A model generated the notes under the pieces. It saw nothing but the letters and a program-made list of their open reading frames with translations. It was not told the origin of the DNA and searched no databases. A stretch of 51,405 bases of DNA from Psychrobacter piscatorii (lineage in GTDB: Bacteria; Pseudomonadota; Gammaproteobacteria; Pseudomonadales; Moraxellaceae), in NCBI RefSeq assembly GCF_001444505.1, contig NZ_LNDJ01000049.1, positions 1-51,405 of the forward strand, written 5' to 3'. Position numbers and translations under genes: made by a program. Shown here piece by piece: positions 18,747-27,759 of this stretch; within the stretch, counting starts at the first letter, position 1; each line of letters opens with the position of its first letter.

Positions 18747-18827
18747 ATGACGCACCAAGAGCGTTTAGCAAGACAACCCCATGCAAGCAAAGCGCAAGTT
18801 GATTTTAGTATCAGCAAATTACAGTAA
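18747..18827 (+). CDS. Possible 26-residue reading frame (element 1)
   Basis: ATG 18747 opens a short frame, MTHQERLARQPHASKAQVDF and six more residues, preceded by AAGG at eight bases. It overlaps a 25-bp repeat copy (18775-18799), so it may be only repeat DNA. Listed because it is the only initiated frame with a ribosome-like site in this stretch. Confidence 0.2.
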   Translation: MTHQERLARQPHASKAQVDFSISKLQ

Positions 18828-19250
18828 TAAATTTAAGGGGCTGGCACGATGAAAGCTAATTATCGCCACTGGCTCAAATAAATAACCACCAATGGGGGGA
18901 ATTAAATAAGACCCCAAACGCACAAAAACGCACTAAAAACGCAATCAATCACAGTGCAATAATGCACGATATATGCAAAGAAAACGCACGAAAAACGCTT
19001 AAGATATGCGCGACTTTTGCATAAGCGTTTACTCAGTAAGTAACGAGATACACCCAAAACTGGACGCATCTATTTAGCACACTCGCCAATGGTGGTTATC
19101 CTCAAATTGAGGGTATCTAAATGTGAGGTGATGCAAAGAAAACGCAATACATATGCACGATATTTGCACCTATTTTGCACGGCTTAAAATGCTATTAATC
19201 ACGCGCGTGCAGCAATCAGCAATTTAACCCCATGCAAACAAAGTGCAAGT
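18775..19250. repeat. Second repeat cluster, right end of element 1
   Basis: No convincing gene lies between 18830 and the right arm sites, but repeats are dense. A 25-bp unit at 18775-18799 recurs at 19226-19250 with two differences (AACCCCATGCAA...GTGCAAGT type). TGCAAAGAAAACGCA occurs exactly at 18974-18988 and 19132-19146. TGCACGATAT occurs at 18963 and 19154. AAAACGCAC-type words repeat from about 18914 to 19010. ATAACCACCAATGG near 18880 faces an inverted copy near 19085. This may be a regulatory, partition or packaging region; the purpose is unknown. Confidence 0.55.
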
Positions 19251-19380
19251 ATAAAAAAGTACGCCTAAGTTGCTGGCATGTTGATAATAATGATGACCCT
19301 AATAACCATAACCTATCGTCTGTTATCTTTACTTTTTACAGCCAAATGAGGGCTAAAAGCTAAGTGACTTTTGCATAATG

Positions 19381-19404
19381 CGGTATATTTTGCGGTATAT
19401 TTTA
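19381..19404 (+). promoter_or_regulatory. Right integrase arm-type sites (element 1)
   Basis: CGGTATATTTT starts at 19381 and 19393, the same word and 12-bp spacing as at the left end (10659, 10671). This lies 54 bp inside attR. Confidence 0.6.
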
Positions 19405-19457
19405 TTTTCATAAAACATAAAACCTTTAGTACCAATGCTTACAGCCAATACTTTACT

Positions 19458-19478
19458 TCCTGCCGTTCCGACCAAACA
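19458..19478 (+). repeat. attR core of element 1
   Basis: Exact 21-bp copy of the tRNA-Pro 3' end and four following bases. It marks the right boundary of the element. Confidence 0.9.
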
Positions 19479-19493
19479 TAGCAGTAAAGAGAA

Positions 19494-19529
19494 AAGCCAA
19501 TCATTGTTTTCAATGGTTGGCTTTTTTTT
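19494..19529 (+). terminator. Native tRNA-Pro terminator, displaced by element 1
   Basis: AAGCCAATCATTG pairs with CAATGGTTGGCTT (one G-T pair), loop TTTT, then eight T. Its place just after attR suggests it terminated tRNA-Pro before integration. Confidence 0.85.
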
Positions 19530-19673
19530 GTGCTAAATTTTACTGATATCAGCATTCATATTCATCACATTAATATCATATTTTAACGCCAAGAGATTGA
19601 GCGCTACCTTAGCAGATACTCGTGTCCTATAGACTTTTATAGAGCGAGCCGTTAGGGTAAATGCCTCACCACA

Positions 19674-20666
19674 ATGATGGTTTATCCTATGCCCGAGCCT
19701 ATCAATAAACCCACACATAATCGCCTCATAGATGATGCACCTTGGGAAGCGTATAAGCGGCCCTACGTGCGCGATTTGGCTTATGTACTGGCATGTCCTA
19801 ATGTCTTGACCACGTGGCTAGACTTTGCACCGCATCAGAGCACACATACCGTTGCTGTGCATAGTGCACAATTTTGGCAGACACAGTTTGAAGCGTATGA
19901 GCAACGATTAACAGAGCTAGACACCACTGCCGCCTATCAAGAGCTGACCCGCTATTTACTCAAACGCCCTAGTCCCAATCGATTGGGCTTTCACTTTGAG
20001 GGACTACTATCGTTTTGGTTAGAGGATGGGTTTGCGCGTAATCTGCATCCGTATGAGACCCTGGCTAATAATGTACAGCTGTACAATGGTAAGCAGACTG
20101 TCGGTGAGCTAGATTTAATTTTATACAACCATGAAGAGAGGCTGGTGGAGCATTGGGAACTAGCCATTAAATTTTTTATGGGATCAGTACCTTTTGAGCC
20201 TGTGAACTGGGTGGGGATTAACTCCAATGATAATCTACAGCGCAAAATGACGCACATGCAAACCAAGCAGTTTCGAGCGGTGTGGGTAGATACAGAAAAT
20301 CACGGGCAGGTAAAAATAAATAAGCGCTATGGTGTGATCAAAGGACGATTCTTTTTACCGATAAACACAACCAACCTTGGCGATTATGATTGTCCTCATT
20401 GGCTAACGCCGAGCTTTCCGATGCATGAGTGGTGTGATAAGAGAGATCAAGCCGCTCTTGCGACGATTGACACCACTGCATTGCGAGCCGCGCATTATAT
20501 TGAATGGTTCACTAAGCGCGACTTTCATGATGAGCGAAATGCTTATGATAATCGCCAGCAGCCGATAGTTTGGTCAGATAATGAGCCACCTAGGACAGGT
20601 TTATATTTTGAAGGTAATCGACCAATCGTTATTTATCCAAGGCACTCAGACCAGATCGATGAATAA
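19674..20666 (+). CDS. DUF1853 family protein
   Basis: A 330-residue protein of the DUF1853 family, common in Acinetobacter and Pseudomonas. The centre has VGELDLILYN (E145, D147) followed by EHWELAIKFFMG (E162, K166), spacing that fits a PD-(D/E)XK nuclease-like fold. Several in-frame ATGs occur at the start (19674, 19677, 19689); none has a strong ribosome site. It is the first chromosomal gene after attR and is probably unrelated to the element. The biological role of the family is not established. Confidence 0.8.
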   Translation: MMVYPMPEPINKPTHNRLIDDAPWEAYKRPYVRDLAYVLACPNVLTTWLDFAPHQSTHTVAVHSAQFWQTQFEAYEQRLTELDTTAAYQELTRYLLKRPSPNRLGFHFEGLLSFWLEDGFARNLHPYETLANNVQLYNGKQTVGELDLILYNHEERLVEHWELAIKFFMGSVPFEPVNWVGINSNDNLQRKMTHMQTKQFRAVWVDTENHGQVKINKRYGVIKGRFFLPINTTNLGDYDCPHWLTPSFPMHEWCDKRDQAALATIDTTALRAAHYIEWFTKRDFHDERNAYDNRQQPIVWSDNEPPRTGLYFEGNRPIVIYPRHSDQIDE

Positions 20667-20747
20667 ATTTAGCTAACCTAAAGTTTTAAGATGAAACTGC
20701 TTAGATAATATTCTGGTCTTAACAATCGGACAGCTTTCACAGAATGC

Positions 20748-21278
20748 TTAATAACTCTCTATCACCTGCATTAGCTCGTATCTCAGCATATCGGCACTAG
20801 GCATACGCTCAGCGTGAAAACGAACGATGGCGATGCCTGCACTCGCCAGGGCTTTGTCTTTTTTATCATCGGCTTTTTGCCGCGCTTTGCTGCTATGTGT
20901 CCAGTCATCAAGCTCGATGGCAACTAGCGTGGTCTGAGCGTCAACATCCACGATTACATAATCAACGCTCTGGCGACAGATACGATTAAACCAAAAACTG
21001 CGCTCGGATGTCTCGTCACTATTGGCTTCAATGATTCGTGACAGCTGAACTTGCACGAAGATATGATACTCTGGCAGCGCATTTTTTAATTTATTAAAAA
21101 ATATCACTTCAGTGTCGGTCATGATTGGCATTGGGGCAAATGGCCAGATAGCCAGCTCATCACCGCGCACAGGCTTTGGGTCAGGCTCTACGACTGGGCG
21201 TTTCGCCAATAGCTTTGGTAACGTAATCAGCCCTAAAAACCCAACGGCCAAGATTAAAAATATAGCGCCAAATGACAT
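20748..21278 (-). CDS. DUF2726 membrane-anchored nuclease-like protein
   Basis: A 176-residue protein with one N-terminal membrane segment (about 4-20) and a DUF2726 domain: VDYVIVDVDAQTTLVAIELD followed by DWTHSSKARQKADDKKDKAL. DUF2726 is related to PD-(D/E)XK and Vsr-like nucleases, with the D...ExD...H pattern visible. The domain would face the cytoplasm. It converges on the DUF1853 gene. Function unknown. Confidence 0.75.
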   Translation of the reverse strand: MSFGAIFLILAVGFLGLITLPKLLAKRPVVEPDPKPVRGDELAIWPFAPMPIMTDTEVIFFNKLKNALPEYHIFVQVQLSRIIEANSDETSERSFWFNRICRQSVDYVIVDVDAQTTLVAIELDDWTHSSKARQKADDKKDKALASAGIAIVRFHAERMPSADMLRYELMQVIESY

Positions 21279-21463
21279 GGTTTTACCTTATACAATATAA
21301 CAGTGACCGGCTAGCCCTCACAACTCTGAAGAGTCAATGATCGGCTGATCACCACAGGGCAACCTTTATAGGCTGACAGGTTATACAAAAATGAGTAATA
21401 AAAATGGTGCTCATCGTAACCAAGCTTGCGCCAATCGGCAAACGATAAAACAAAAAACACGAC

Positions 21464-21490
21464 AGCGAATGTCGTGTTTTGATCATTAAA
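21464..21490 (-). terminator. Terminator of the LysM/SPOR gene
   Basis: A perfect 11-bp stem AAAACACGACA / TGTCGTGTTTT with a GCGAA loop. On the minus strand it is followed by further T and lies about 90 bp after the LysM/SPOR stop codon. Confidence 0.8.
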
Positions 21491-21576
21491 TAATAATTCA
21501 AGTCAGTACTAAAGAAAATATCTCACTTATCTACTCATCAATCTCTGACGACAGTCGCTGAGTCTATAGTTATAGC

Positions 21577-22782
21577 TTAACGCCAGTAAAGCACCCAAGC
21601 ACCGGTCGTATTGACGTTAGAATCACTATTGATCTTATCTTTTAGTGCCAATGCGGCGACCTTTCCACGTTCAGGACCAACAATGACGCGTACACCGCGA
21701 CTGGTCGGACTGGTCTTCACTTGATATCCAGCCTCTTTGAATTTTTTCGCTAGTTGATCCGCTTTGGCCTGATTATCTGCGAGTGCTACTTGCACCCCAA
21801 AGCTGCCTTTCGCATCGGTTTCTTTGACTTCTTGACGAGCCTCACGAAGCTTTTGCTGAGCGTCTCGCTTAGCCTCAGCTGCTTTTTCGGCAGCAGCGGC
21901 TTCTCGCTCCAGACGTTGCACTTGATTACGCGAAGGTATGGTAATGTTTTGACCCAGCTGTAATGAGGTCGATGGTGAAATGTTATTTGCTTGAGCCAAG
22001 ACTTCGACAGGCATATTGTACTGTCTTGCAAGCTTAATCAGCCCATCGCCTTTTTTGACTTGATAATCAGAGGGCGATTTTGGTGGTTCATTTTTAGCCG
22101 CTTCAGCTGCCTCTCTCTTTTTTTCGGCCGCAGCTTGAGCGTCCGCTTGTCTTTTCGCTTCTGCTTCTTTTTTACTTTCTGCTAGTTTTTCAGCAGCGGC
22201 TTTTTCTTGTTTTGCTTTGGCTTGTTGCTGCTCATCTTCCGCCTGCTTTTTTGCTTTGGCTTCATTCACTGCATCATCGGCTGCCTTAACCAATTTTTCA
22301 GCATCTTGCACTTCCTTACTTTTGACACTTTTTTCTGTGTCTTTTACGTCTTCTGAACTCTCACTCTGTTCATTTGTCGCCGCGATATTTTTGACATACT
22401 GCTGGCTTTCAGCGCGGGCTTTGGCCAACGCTTCTGCTTCAGCCACTTCTTGTTCTGTCAAAAACTCCTGTGCGCGTCTCTCCTGCTCGGCAACACGAGC
22501 AGCACGTTCTTTTTGCTTTTGCGCAAGGATACGTTTTTCTGTCTCAATGTCAGTCGTTAGCGGTTGCGGAGATTCTTGCTCGGTCGTTGGTTTCTCTATC
22601 ATCGCTGATGTTGGCTGTGGCTGGTTGCTCTCGCCAATCTGCTGCACCATGGCGTATAACATCACGCTACCGCCTAGAATCATCCCAATGCCCAATAAGG
22701 CTTGTCTCGAAAAGTTCATCCGTTTACGTCTCTTAGTTGGTGATAAGGTTGATTGAGCGGCGCTGCGATGATTCCAAAACAA
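21577..22782 (-). CDS. LysM and SPOR domain cell-wall protein
   Basis: A 401-residue protein with one membrane segment (about 28-46), a long Ala/Lys/Glu/Gln-rich coiled coil (about 80-235), a LysM domain (YQVKKGDGLIKLARQYNMPV through LGQNITIPS) and a C-terminal SPOR domain (GSFGVQVALADNQAKADQLA to the end). LysM binds peptidoglycan and SPOR binds denuded glycan strands at the septum, so this is probably a periplasmic division or wall protein. In many gammaproteobacteria a SPOR protein (DedD) follows folC, as it does here; the LysM is an addition. Another possible start is the Met about 21 residues in, just before the membrane segment. Confidence 0.85.
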   Translation of the reverse strand: MFWNHRSAAQSTLSPTKRRKRMNFSRQALLGIGMILGGSVMLYAMVQQIGESNQPQPTSAMIEKPTTEQESPQPLTTDIETEKRILAQKQKERAARVAEQERRAQEFLTEQEVAEAEALAKARAESQQYVKNIAATNEQSESSEDVKDTEKSVKSKEVQDAEKLVKAADDAVNEAKAKKQAEDEQQQAKAKQEKAAAEKLAESKKEAEAKRQADAQAAAEKKREAAEAAKNEPPKSPSDYQVKKGDGLIKLARQYNMPVEVLAQANNISPSTSLQLGQNITIPSRNQVQRLEREAAAAEKAAEAKRDAQQKLREARQEVKETDAKGSFGVQVALADNQAKADQLAKKFKEAGYQVKTSPTSRGVRVIVGPERGKVAALALKDKINSDSNVNTTGAWVLYWR

Positions 22783-22966
22783 TATAGACCATTGCTCTCA
22801 TACACATATTTACCGCCAGTTACTGCCATTATTATGCAAAATGTATATCGACCTTCTTATACCAGTCTTGTAAATCATTTTGATTATAAAGCATATTTTT
22901 CTTGCTGTCTGCTATCAGACTTGCACTAAGATTAACATCAAACAGGCATGACTTTAACCTCAATCA

Positions 22967-24325
22967 CTATATGGTGAGTGCAGCAAGCGCTTCGCCAATC
23001 GTATGAAACGAACCACATACGACGATTAGATCTTGTGGCTGACTATCAGCTATTACCGCATACGTCGCTGCATGCAAGCCATCGAATTGATATATGTTGG
23101 CGCTATCCACATATTGAGTTAAGACGCCTTGTAGCTGCTCGGTACTCGCGGCACGAGGATAATCAATCTCAGCAATGAACCAATCACTAATCGGCAAGCC
23201 TGCTTGAGTCAGACGCTGTACTACTTTGTCGATATCTTTATCACCCAACATAGAGAACAACATTTTGATTTTTGGAAGGTCTCTATCAGCTTGGCTGCCG
23301 TGTTTACTCAAATGCTGATGCCAAAATGGCAATAACTGCGCTAATAAAAATTCCACACCTTGCTCGTTGTGCGCCACATCAAACAACCAATGGCGATGAT
23401 GGCTTTCACGATAATCAAAGCGCCCTGCCAGTTTGACAGTTTGCAATGCCTGCTCGATGGCACTTACATCGACTTTCAACGGGCTTGCAAGTACCGCCGA
23501 TAGTGCATTAGCAGTATTGGTCAAGGATAGCGCAGGGCGTGGTAGTTGCAAGGTAACTGCCGCATTACTGTATTGCCAAATTATTGAGTCAATATCGCGG
23601 TAGCTAAAATCTTGCCCAATTTGATAACAAGTCGCTTGCTTATTATCGATAGCGTGCTGCACGCTAGATGGCATTTCAATAGCACCATAAACTAAAGAAA
23701 TACCTTGGCGCAATATACCTGCTTTCTCGCGACCGATGTCCTCAACATTGTCACCGAGCCAGTCGACATGATCGATACCAATATTAGTAATCACTGCCAT
23801 ATCAGGATCAATAATATTGACCACATCTAACCGTCCGCCTAATCCAACTTCTAACACCCATACATCACAGTCTGCCTCAGCAAATATGAGTAATGCTGCC
23901 AGCGTTGTCATCTCAAAGAATGACAAGGTCAAATCGCACTCTAAACGTGCTGCTTCGACTTTGCTAAAAGCATCAATCAGCGTCTCATCGCTGACCATTT
24001 CGCCATTGATACGCACGCGCTCATTAAATACGCTCAAGTGTGGCGATTGATATAGTGCCGTCTTATAACCTGCAGCTTTACACATTTCGGCGATAACAGC
24101 GGTCGTAGAGCCTTTACCATTGGTGCCTGCCACAGTGAAGACATAAGCGTCATCTTTAGCTGACTTTACTACTCCTAGCGCTTCGGCAACAGGCAATACA
24201 CGCGATAGTCCCATATCTATTGCAGACACATGTATTTGCTGCATATAATTTAGCCATTCGGTCAAGCTGACCAAACCAACGTTGTCGTTAGGGCTACTAG
24301 AGTTGGATGCTACAAGATCAGACAT
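22967..24325 (-). CDS. folC: Folylpolyglutamate / dihydrofolate synthase
   Basis: FolC adds glutamate to dihydropteroate and to reduced folates. The 452-residue product has the P-loop TVAGTNGKGSTTAVIAEM, the Mg-binding motif VTNIGIDHVDWLGDN followed by IGREKAGI, and the C-terminal domain with HRHWLFDVAHNEQG. It lies downstream of accD, the arrangement found in E. coli and relatives. Confidence 0.95.
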   Translation of the reverse strand: MSDLVASNSSSPNDNVGLVSLTEWLNYMQQIHVSAIDMGLSRVLPVAEALGVVKSAKDDAYVFTVAGTNGKGSTTAVIAEMCKAAGYKTALYQSPHLSVFNERVRINGEMVSDETLIDAFSKVEAARLECDLTLSFFEMTTLAALLIFAEADCDVWVLEVGLGGRLDVVNIIDPDMAVITNIGIDHVDWLGDNVEDIGREKAGILRQGISLVYGAIEMPSSVQHAIDNKQATCYQIGQDFSYRDIDSIIWQYSNAAVTLQLPRPALSLTNTANALSAVLASPLKVDVSAIEQALQTVKLAGRFDYRESHHRHWLFDVAHNEQGVEFLLAQLLPFWHQHLSKHGSQADRDLPKIKMLFSMLGDKDIDKVVQRLTQAGLPISDWFIAEIDYPRAASTEQLQGVLTQYVDSANIYQFDGLHAATYAVIADSQPQDLIVVCGSFHTIGEALAALTI

Positions 24326-24381
24326 GGATAAAACCTATAGGAAATTTAATAAGAAATAGAAATATATGTGTTGGCTAAAAC

Positions 24382-24420
24382 CAAAAATAGCATTTACCGT
24401 GCAATGACGATAAATGCTAT
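24382..24420 (-). terminator. Terminator of accD
   Basis: A 10-bp stem ATAGCATTTA / TAAATGCTAT with an inner CGT/ACG pairing. On the minus strand it ends in a run of T, between accD and folC. folC may therefore rely partly on read-through or its own promoter. Confidence 0.7.
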
Positions 24421-24511
24421 TAGAGGGTCTTGCATATGCAGTAGATGTTAGCACGCGGCTAGGCGTTTATGCACTCAATAATTGACTCATGATACTGAGC
24501 CATACATCTCA

Positions 24512-25486
24512 TTAAGCATCTACATTAGGTACGTGGCACAGTTTTGCGAGCAAACGATAGATCGTATCAATCAGTTGATGACGATGCACCACTTCATCTA
24601 CGACGCCATGCTCTAATAAGAACTCTGCACGTTGGAACGGCTCTTCTAACGTCTCACGCACGGTCTGCTCGATTACACGCTTGCCCGCAAAGCCAATCAT
24701 CGCTTTTGGTTCTGCCAGATGGATATCACCCAGCATGGCCAATGACGCAGTCACACCGCCATAAACAGGATTCGTCAATACCACAATATATGGAATACCA
24801 GCGATTCTCAAACGTTCAATCGCTGCCGCCGTGCGTGCCATTTGCATCAATGACAACAGACCTTCTTGCATACGCGCACCGCCAGAAGCAGCAAAGCACA
24901 CTAACGGTGCTTTTTGCTCAAGCGCTCTTTCAGCGGCTTGTACAAAACGATCACCGACCACTGAACCCATCGAGCCGCCCATAAAGCGGAAATCAAAGGC
25001 ACAAGCGACGATATCAAGGTTACGCAGTTTACCGTACATGGCAACCAGCGCCTCACTCTCGCCTGTCTTTTCTTGTGCTTCGCTCATACGCGCAGGATAT
25101 GGCTTGCTATCCACAAAGCTCAGCGGATCTTTGGCAGTGAATTCTTGCCCTGTCTCGCCGTCTACTTGATCAAGCAACCAATTCAAGCGCTCACGAGCAC
25201 TCATCGGTAAATGATGATCACAGTGTGGACACACATAGCAGTTAAAAATCAGTGCGGTGTTGGTAATCACAGAATGACAATTGCTGCATTTGGTCGACGG
25301 TTCAGTCTCTACCGCGGTCAATTGCGCAGTTAATTGCTGCTTGATACCTGGTATAGGACGGTTAAACCATGACTGCCTCTCCGCGTTGCTGTTTGGCTCG
25401 GCTTTAGCAGTATTATTATCGAGTTTTGTTGCTGTATCAGTCATATTATTTGCCATCATAAAAGGCTTATTGACAAGTTGGCTCAT
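24512..25486 (-). CDS. accD: Acetyl-CoA carboxylase carboxyltransferase subunit beta
   Basis: AccD with AccA transfers carboxyl from biotin to acetyl-CoA to form malonyl-CoA. The 324-residue protein has the zinc ribbon CSNCHS...CYVCPHC, the carboxyltransferase core (VACAFDFRFMGGSMGSVVGD, AASGGARMQEGLLSLMQMA) and GGVTASLAMLGDI. The N-terminal 40 residues before WFNRP are variable and contain several Met codons, so the exact start is uncertain. Confidence 0.95.
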   Translation of the reverse strand: MSQLVNKPFMMANNMTDTATKLDNNTAKAEPNSNAERQSWFNRPIPGIKQQLTAQLTAVETEPSTKCSNCHSVITNTALIFNCYVCPHCDHHLPMSARERLNWLLDQVDGETGQEFTAKDPLSFVDSKPYPARMSEAQEKTGESEALVAMYGKLRNLDIVACAFDFRFMGGSMGSVVGDRFVQAAERALEQKAPLVCFAASGGARMQEGLLSLMQMARTAAAIERLRIAGIPYIVVLTNPVYGGVTASLAMLGDIHLAEPKAMIGFAGKRVIEQTVRETLEEPFQRAEFLLEHGVVDEVVHRHQLIDTIYRLLAKLCHVPNVDA

Positions 25487-25955
25487 TCGCTTGTCATTGA
25501 GAGTTTAATGGTTGTCTAAACAAAGCGTCAAACCCAGTCATAACATGAGCAATTATGCGACACGTTGATGTATCAATCTTACGTGTCGATCATTTGGTTA
25601 GGTGCTTGTTGATAGATGATGTGCTTGTTGAGACTTTTTGGCAAATGCTTTTTGGCAAATGCTTTTTGAAACTAGTCACTGACAAACCACGGCTATCAGA
25701 CGCCATATAATAGTCATGTTAGTTTACACTCGTAAACTAAATTTAGCAAAGTCATTTAACGTCATCTTTCAGTAACGTTTTTGAGTCATTGATTCCCATT
25801 ATTTAACTTCGTGATTCAAGGCCAATTACTCAAAATAACCCCTTCAAACCAGTTATCGCCTTTATAACTATTACCTTTATCAAATCGCCTCAATTAGATA
25901 CTTAAAACATCATGCCGCTGTTAGCTTAATAAAAGCGATACTAGGATAATGAATA
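25487..25955. other. accD-trpA intergenic region with short tandem repeat
   Basis: No gene is visible in this 469-bp gap. A 14-bp unit, CTTTTTGGCAAATG, is repeated at 25634-25647 and 25648-25661 with a third partial copy to 25668. A weaker repeat, GTGCTTGTTGA, lies just before it. The accD promoter on the minus strand is probably here, but I cannot assign it. Confidence 0.5.
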
Positions 25956-26780
25956 TTAAGCACTCAGACTGTCTAAAGCTGCACGCAGCTCATCCATTTT
26001 TGCCATGATGTTTTGCTGAGCACTTGCTACCGCATCGGTATCATTGGCATCAATATCTGCAAAATTCTGTACCAATGCACTACCCACGATAACACCATCC
26101 GCATGAGTACCAATTGCTTTTGCAGAAGCGCCATCACGGATACCAAAGCCGACGCATACTGGCAAGTCTGTTTCTGCTTTGATTGCTTGAACTTGAGTTG
26201 CTACATCGTCAGTATCTAGCGTGGCTGAGCCCGTCACACCTTTTAGCGATACATAATAAATATAGCCGCCGCAATGAGTCAATACTTGCTCACGGCGCTC
26301 AGGCAACGTCGTTGGCGATAGCAAAAAAATCTCATTCATTGAATGGTCGGTCAAATGCTGCGTAAAGCTACCCGCTTCTGCTGGTGGCAAATCTACCATC
26401 AACAAACCATCAACACCTGACTGCTCGCATAGATCCACAAAATTATCGTAACCGATAATCTCTACAGGATTAAGATAGCCCATCAAGATGATTGGCGTTT
26501 GCGTGTCGGTTTGGCGAAACTCTGCCACCATCTTTAGCGCATCACGAGTACTCGTACCTGCTGCTAATGCACGCTCGCCAGCCAACGCAACCACAGGACC
26601 ATCTGCCATCGGGTCAGAGAATGGTAAGCCGACTTCGATCATATCGGCGCCGTGCTTGACTAAGTCATGCAATAGACCGACGGTCGTTGCAGGATTAGGA
26701 TCGCCTGCCATCACATAAGGGATCAGGGCTTTTTTATTTTGTGATTTTAAAGTTTCAAAAGTGCTTTCAATTCTGGTCAT
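25956..26780 (-). CDS. trpA: Tryptophan synthase alpha subunit
   Basis: TrpA cleaves indole-3-glycerol phosphate to indole. The 274-residue protein keeps the catalytic E49 (MIEVGLPFSDPMADGP) and D60, and the phosphate-binding VCVGFGIRDGASAKAIG. Its neighbour upstream is a membrane protein of unknown function rather than trpB, an unusual interruption of the normal trpBA order. Confidence 0.96.
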   Translation of the reverse strand: MTRIESTFETLKSQNKKALIPYVMAGDPNPATTVGLLHDLVKHGADMIEVGLPFSDPMADGPVVALAGERALAAGTSTRDALKMVAEFRQTDTQTPIILMGYLNPVEIIGYDNFVDLCEQSGVDGLLMVDLPPAEAGSFTQHLTDHSMNEIFLLSPTTLPERREQVLTHCGGYIYYVSLKGVTGSATLDTDDVATQVQAIKAETDLPVCVGFGIRDGASAKAIGTHADGVIVGSALVQNFADIDANDTDAVASAQQNIMAKMDELRAALDSLSA

Positions 26781-26833
26781 AGTGGTCTCTTATAATTTTG
26801 TTAAATAAATTTTTAGCTTATATAAGTGTATTC

Positions 26834-27595
26834 TTACCAGCCAATATCCATTAAATTATCATGGTTATCTTGCGACAAATATTTAATATCATCAGTTCTT
26901 TGCTTATGAAAAGTATTCATAATATTTAGAATTTCACGCAAATCAATATAATACCGGCCATTCAAAACATTGTAATGCTCATATAACGTAAATTTTTTGT
27001 GAGCTAACAAGCCTTCAAGTCTTTTACCTTTATTTTTCATAGCTGCAACATGCTGTTTTTTATATATTATCGAAAAACCAATACCAGAATGACTACTTTG
27101 ATTTAGATAAAACTTTTCAACATCATCAAAGCTTACTATCTGATCATGATGTAGCTTATCAATGAATATAAAGAAGCTAGATAGAAAGCTAATGCTATCT
27201 TCTTTAATAACCATGATTGGCACATGTTTCCAAGTCAACCGCTTTGCAACCCATGGATTTGGCACAACAAAACCTTTTTGGGCACGATGCAACCAATATA
27301 TCATCAGAAATAAAAACAACATGGGTATAGCTAAAAGAGACCAAATCCCAAGAATATTTCTTAAAATTTCATCAATTGTCGTAACCGTATAACCTGTCGA
27401 AAACTCCCAAACGGCCATAAAGACATACATCACTGACCATACAATGACAACTATAAAGAAACCATAACTCTGCCAAAAACTGACGCTTTCAGTAGGTACA
27501 CCCACACTTATTGTGACTGGCGCTGTTAGCACTGCTTGGTCTGGATACTTGCCCAACTGGCTAGGCTTACTCGGTATTAAGCGGTTCAAATTCAT
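26834..27595 (-). CDS. Two-segment membrane protein between trpB and trpA
   Basis: I do not recognise this 253-residue protein. It has two hydrophobic segments (YGFFIVVIVWSVMYVFMAVW, about 44-63, and LLAIPMLFLFLMIYWLH, about 91-108) and a soluble C-terminal domain that begins with KRLTWKHVPIMVIKED. Aromatic and isoleucine-rich composition looks more A/T-rich than trpA and trpB. No ribosome site is clear before the ATG. Its place splits the trp pair, so it is likely a later insertion, co-transcribed with trpA. Confidence 0.7.
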   Translation of the reverse strand: MNLNRLIPSKPSQLGKYPDQAVLTAPVTISVGVPTESVSFWQSYGFFIVVIVWSVMYVFMAVWEFSTGYTVTTIDEILRNILGIWSLLAIPMLFLFLMIYWLHRAQKGFVVPNPWVAKRLTWKHVPIMVIKEDSISFLSSFFIFIDKLHHDQIVSFDDVEKFYLNQSSHSGIGFSIIYKKQHVAAMKNKGKRLEGLLAHKKFTLYEHYNVLNGRYYIDLREILNIMNTFHKQRTDDIKYLSQDNHDNLMDIGW

Positions 27596-27759
27596 GGAGG
27601 TATACTATCGATAATAAAAAAATAGCTAGCAATATTGATAACTACTCTACTCTATAGAATGAAGTAATTATCAATTAGCGTATTGAGATTTATGATACCT
27701 AATCAAGTTAATACGCTGCTAAACTTTCTTATACAACCATCTAAACTACTCTACTCTTA

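Larger units (their letters stand above)
10528..19478 (+). mobile_element. Integrated element 1 (satellite-like, in tRNA-Pro)
   Basis: About 8.95 kb bounded by a 21-bp direct repeat of the tRNA-Pro 3' end (10528-10548 and 19458-19478). It encodes an integrase next to attL, an AlpA-like regulator, a run of overlapping small genes and a DUF927 primase/helicase followed by an iteron array. No virion, lysis, packaging or conjugation genes are recognisable. The layout resembles Gram-negative phage-inducible islands or P4-like satellites, but that class is inferred from gene order only. Element 2 at tRNA-Arg has the same backbone. Confidence 0.88.

Noticed and set aside
18532-18786. 84-residue minus-strand reading frame
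   Set aside because: It runs through the iteron array and terminator, has no ribosome site or family pattern, and its sequence follows from the repeats.
10706-19478. Element 1 as an ordinary prophage remnant
   Set aside because: No capsid, tail, terminase, lysis or CI-like genes are seen, and the operon is compact and intact with tight overlaps, unlike a decayed prophage.
22217-22756. 179-residue plus-strand reading frame rich in Ser, Ala and Cys
   Set aside because: It is the antisense of the Ala/Lys/Glu-rich coiled coil of the LysM/SPOR gene, a typical shadow of low-complexity coding sequence.
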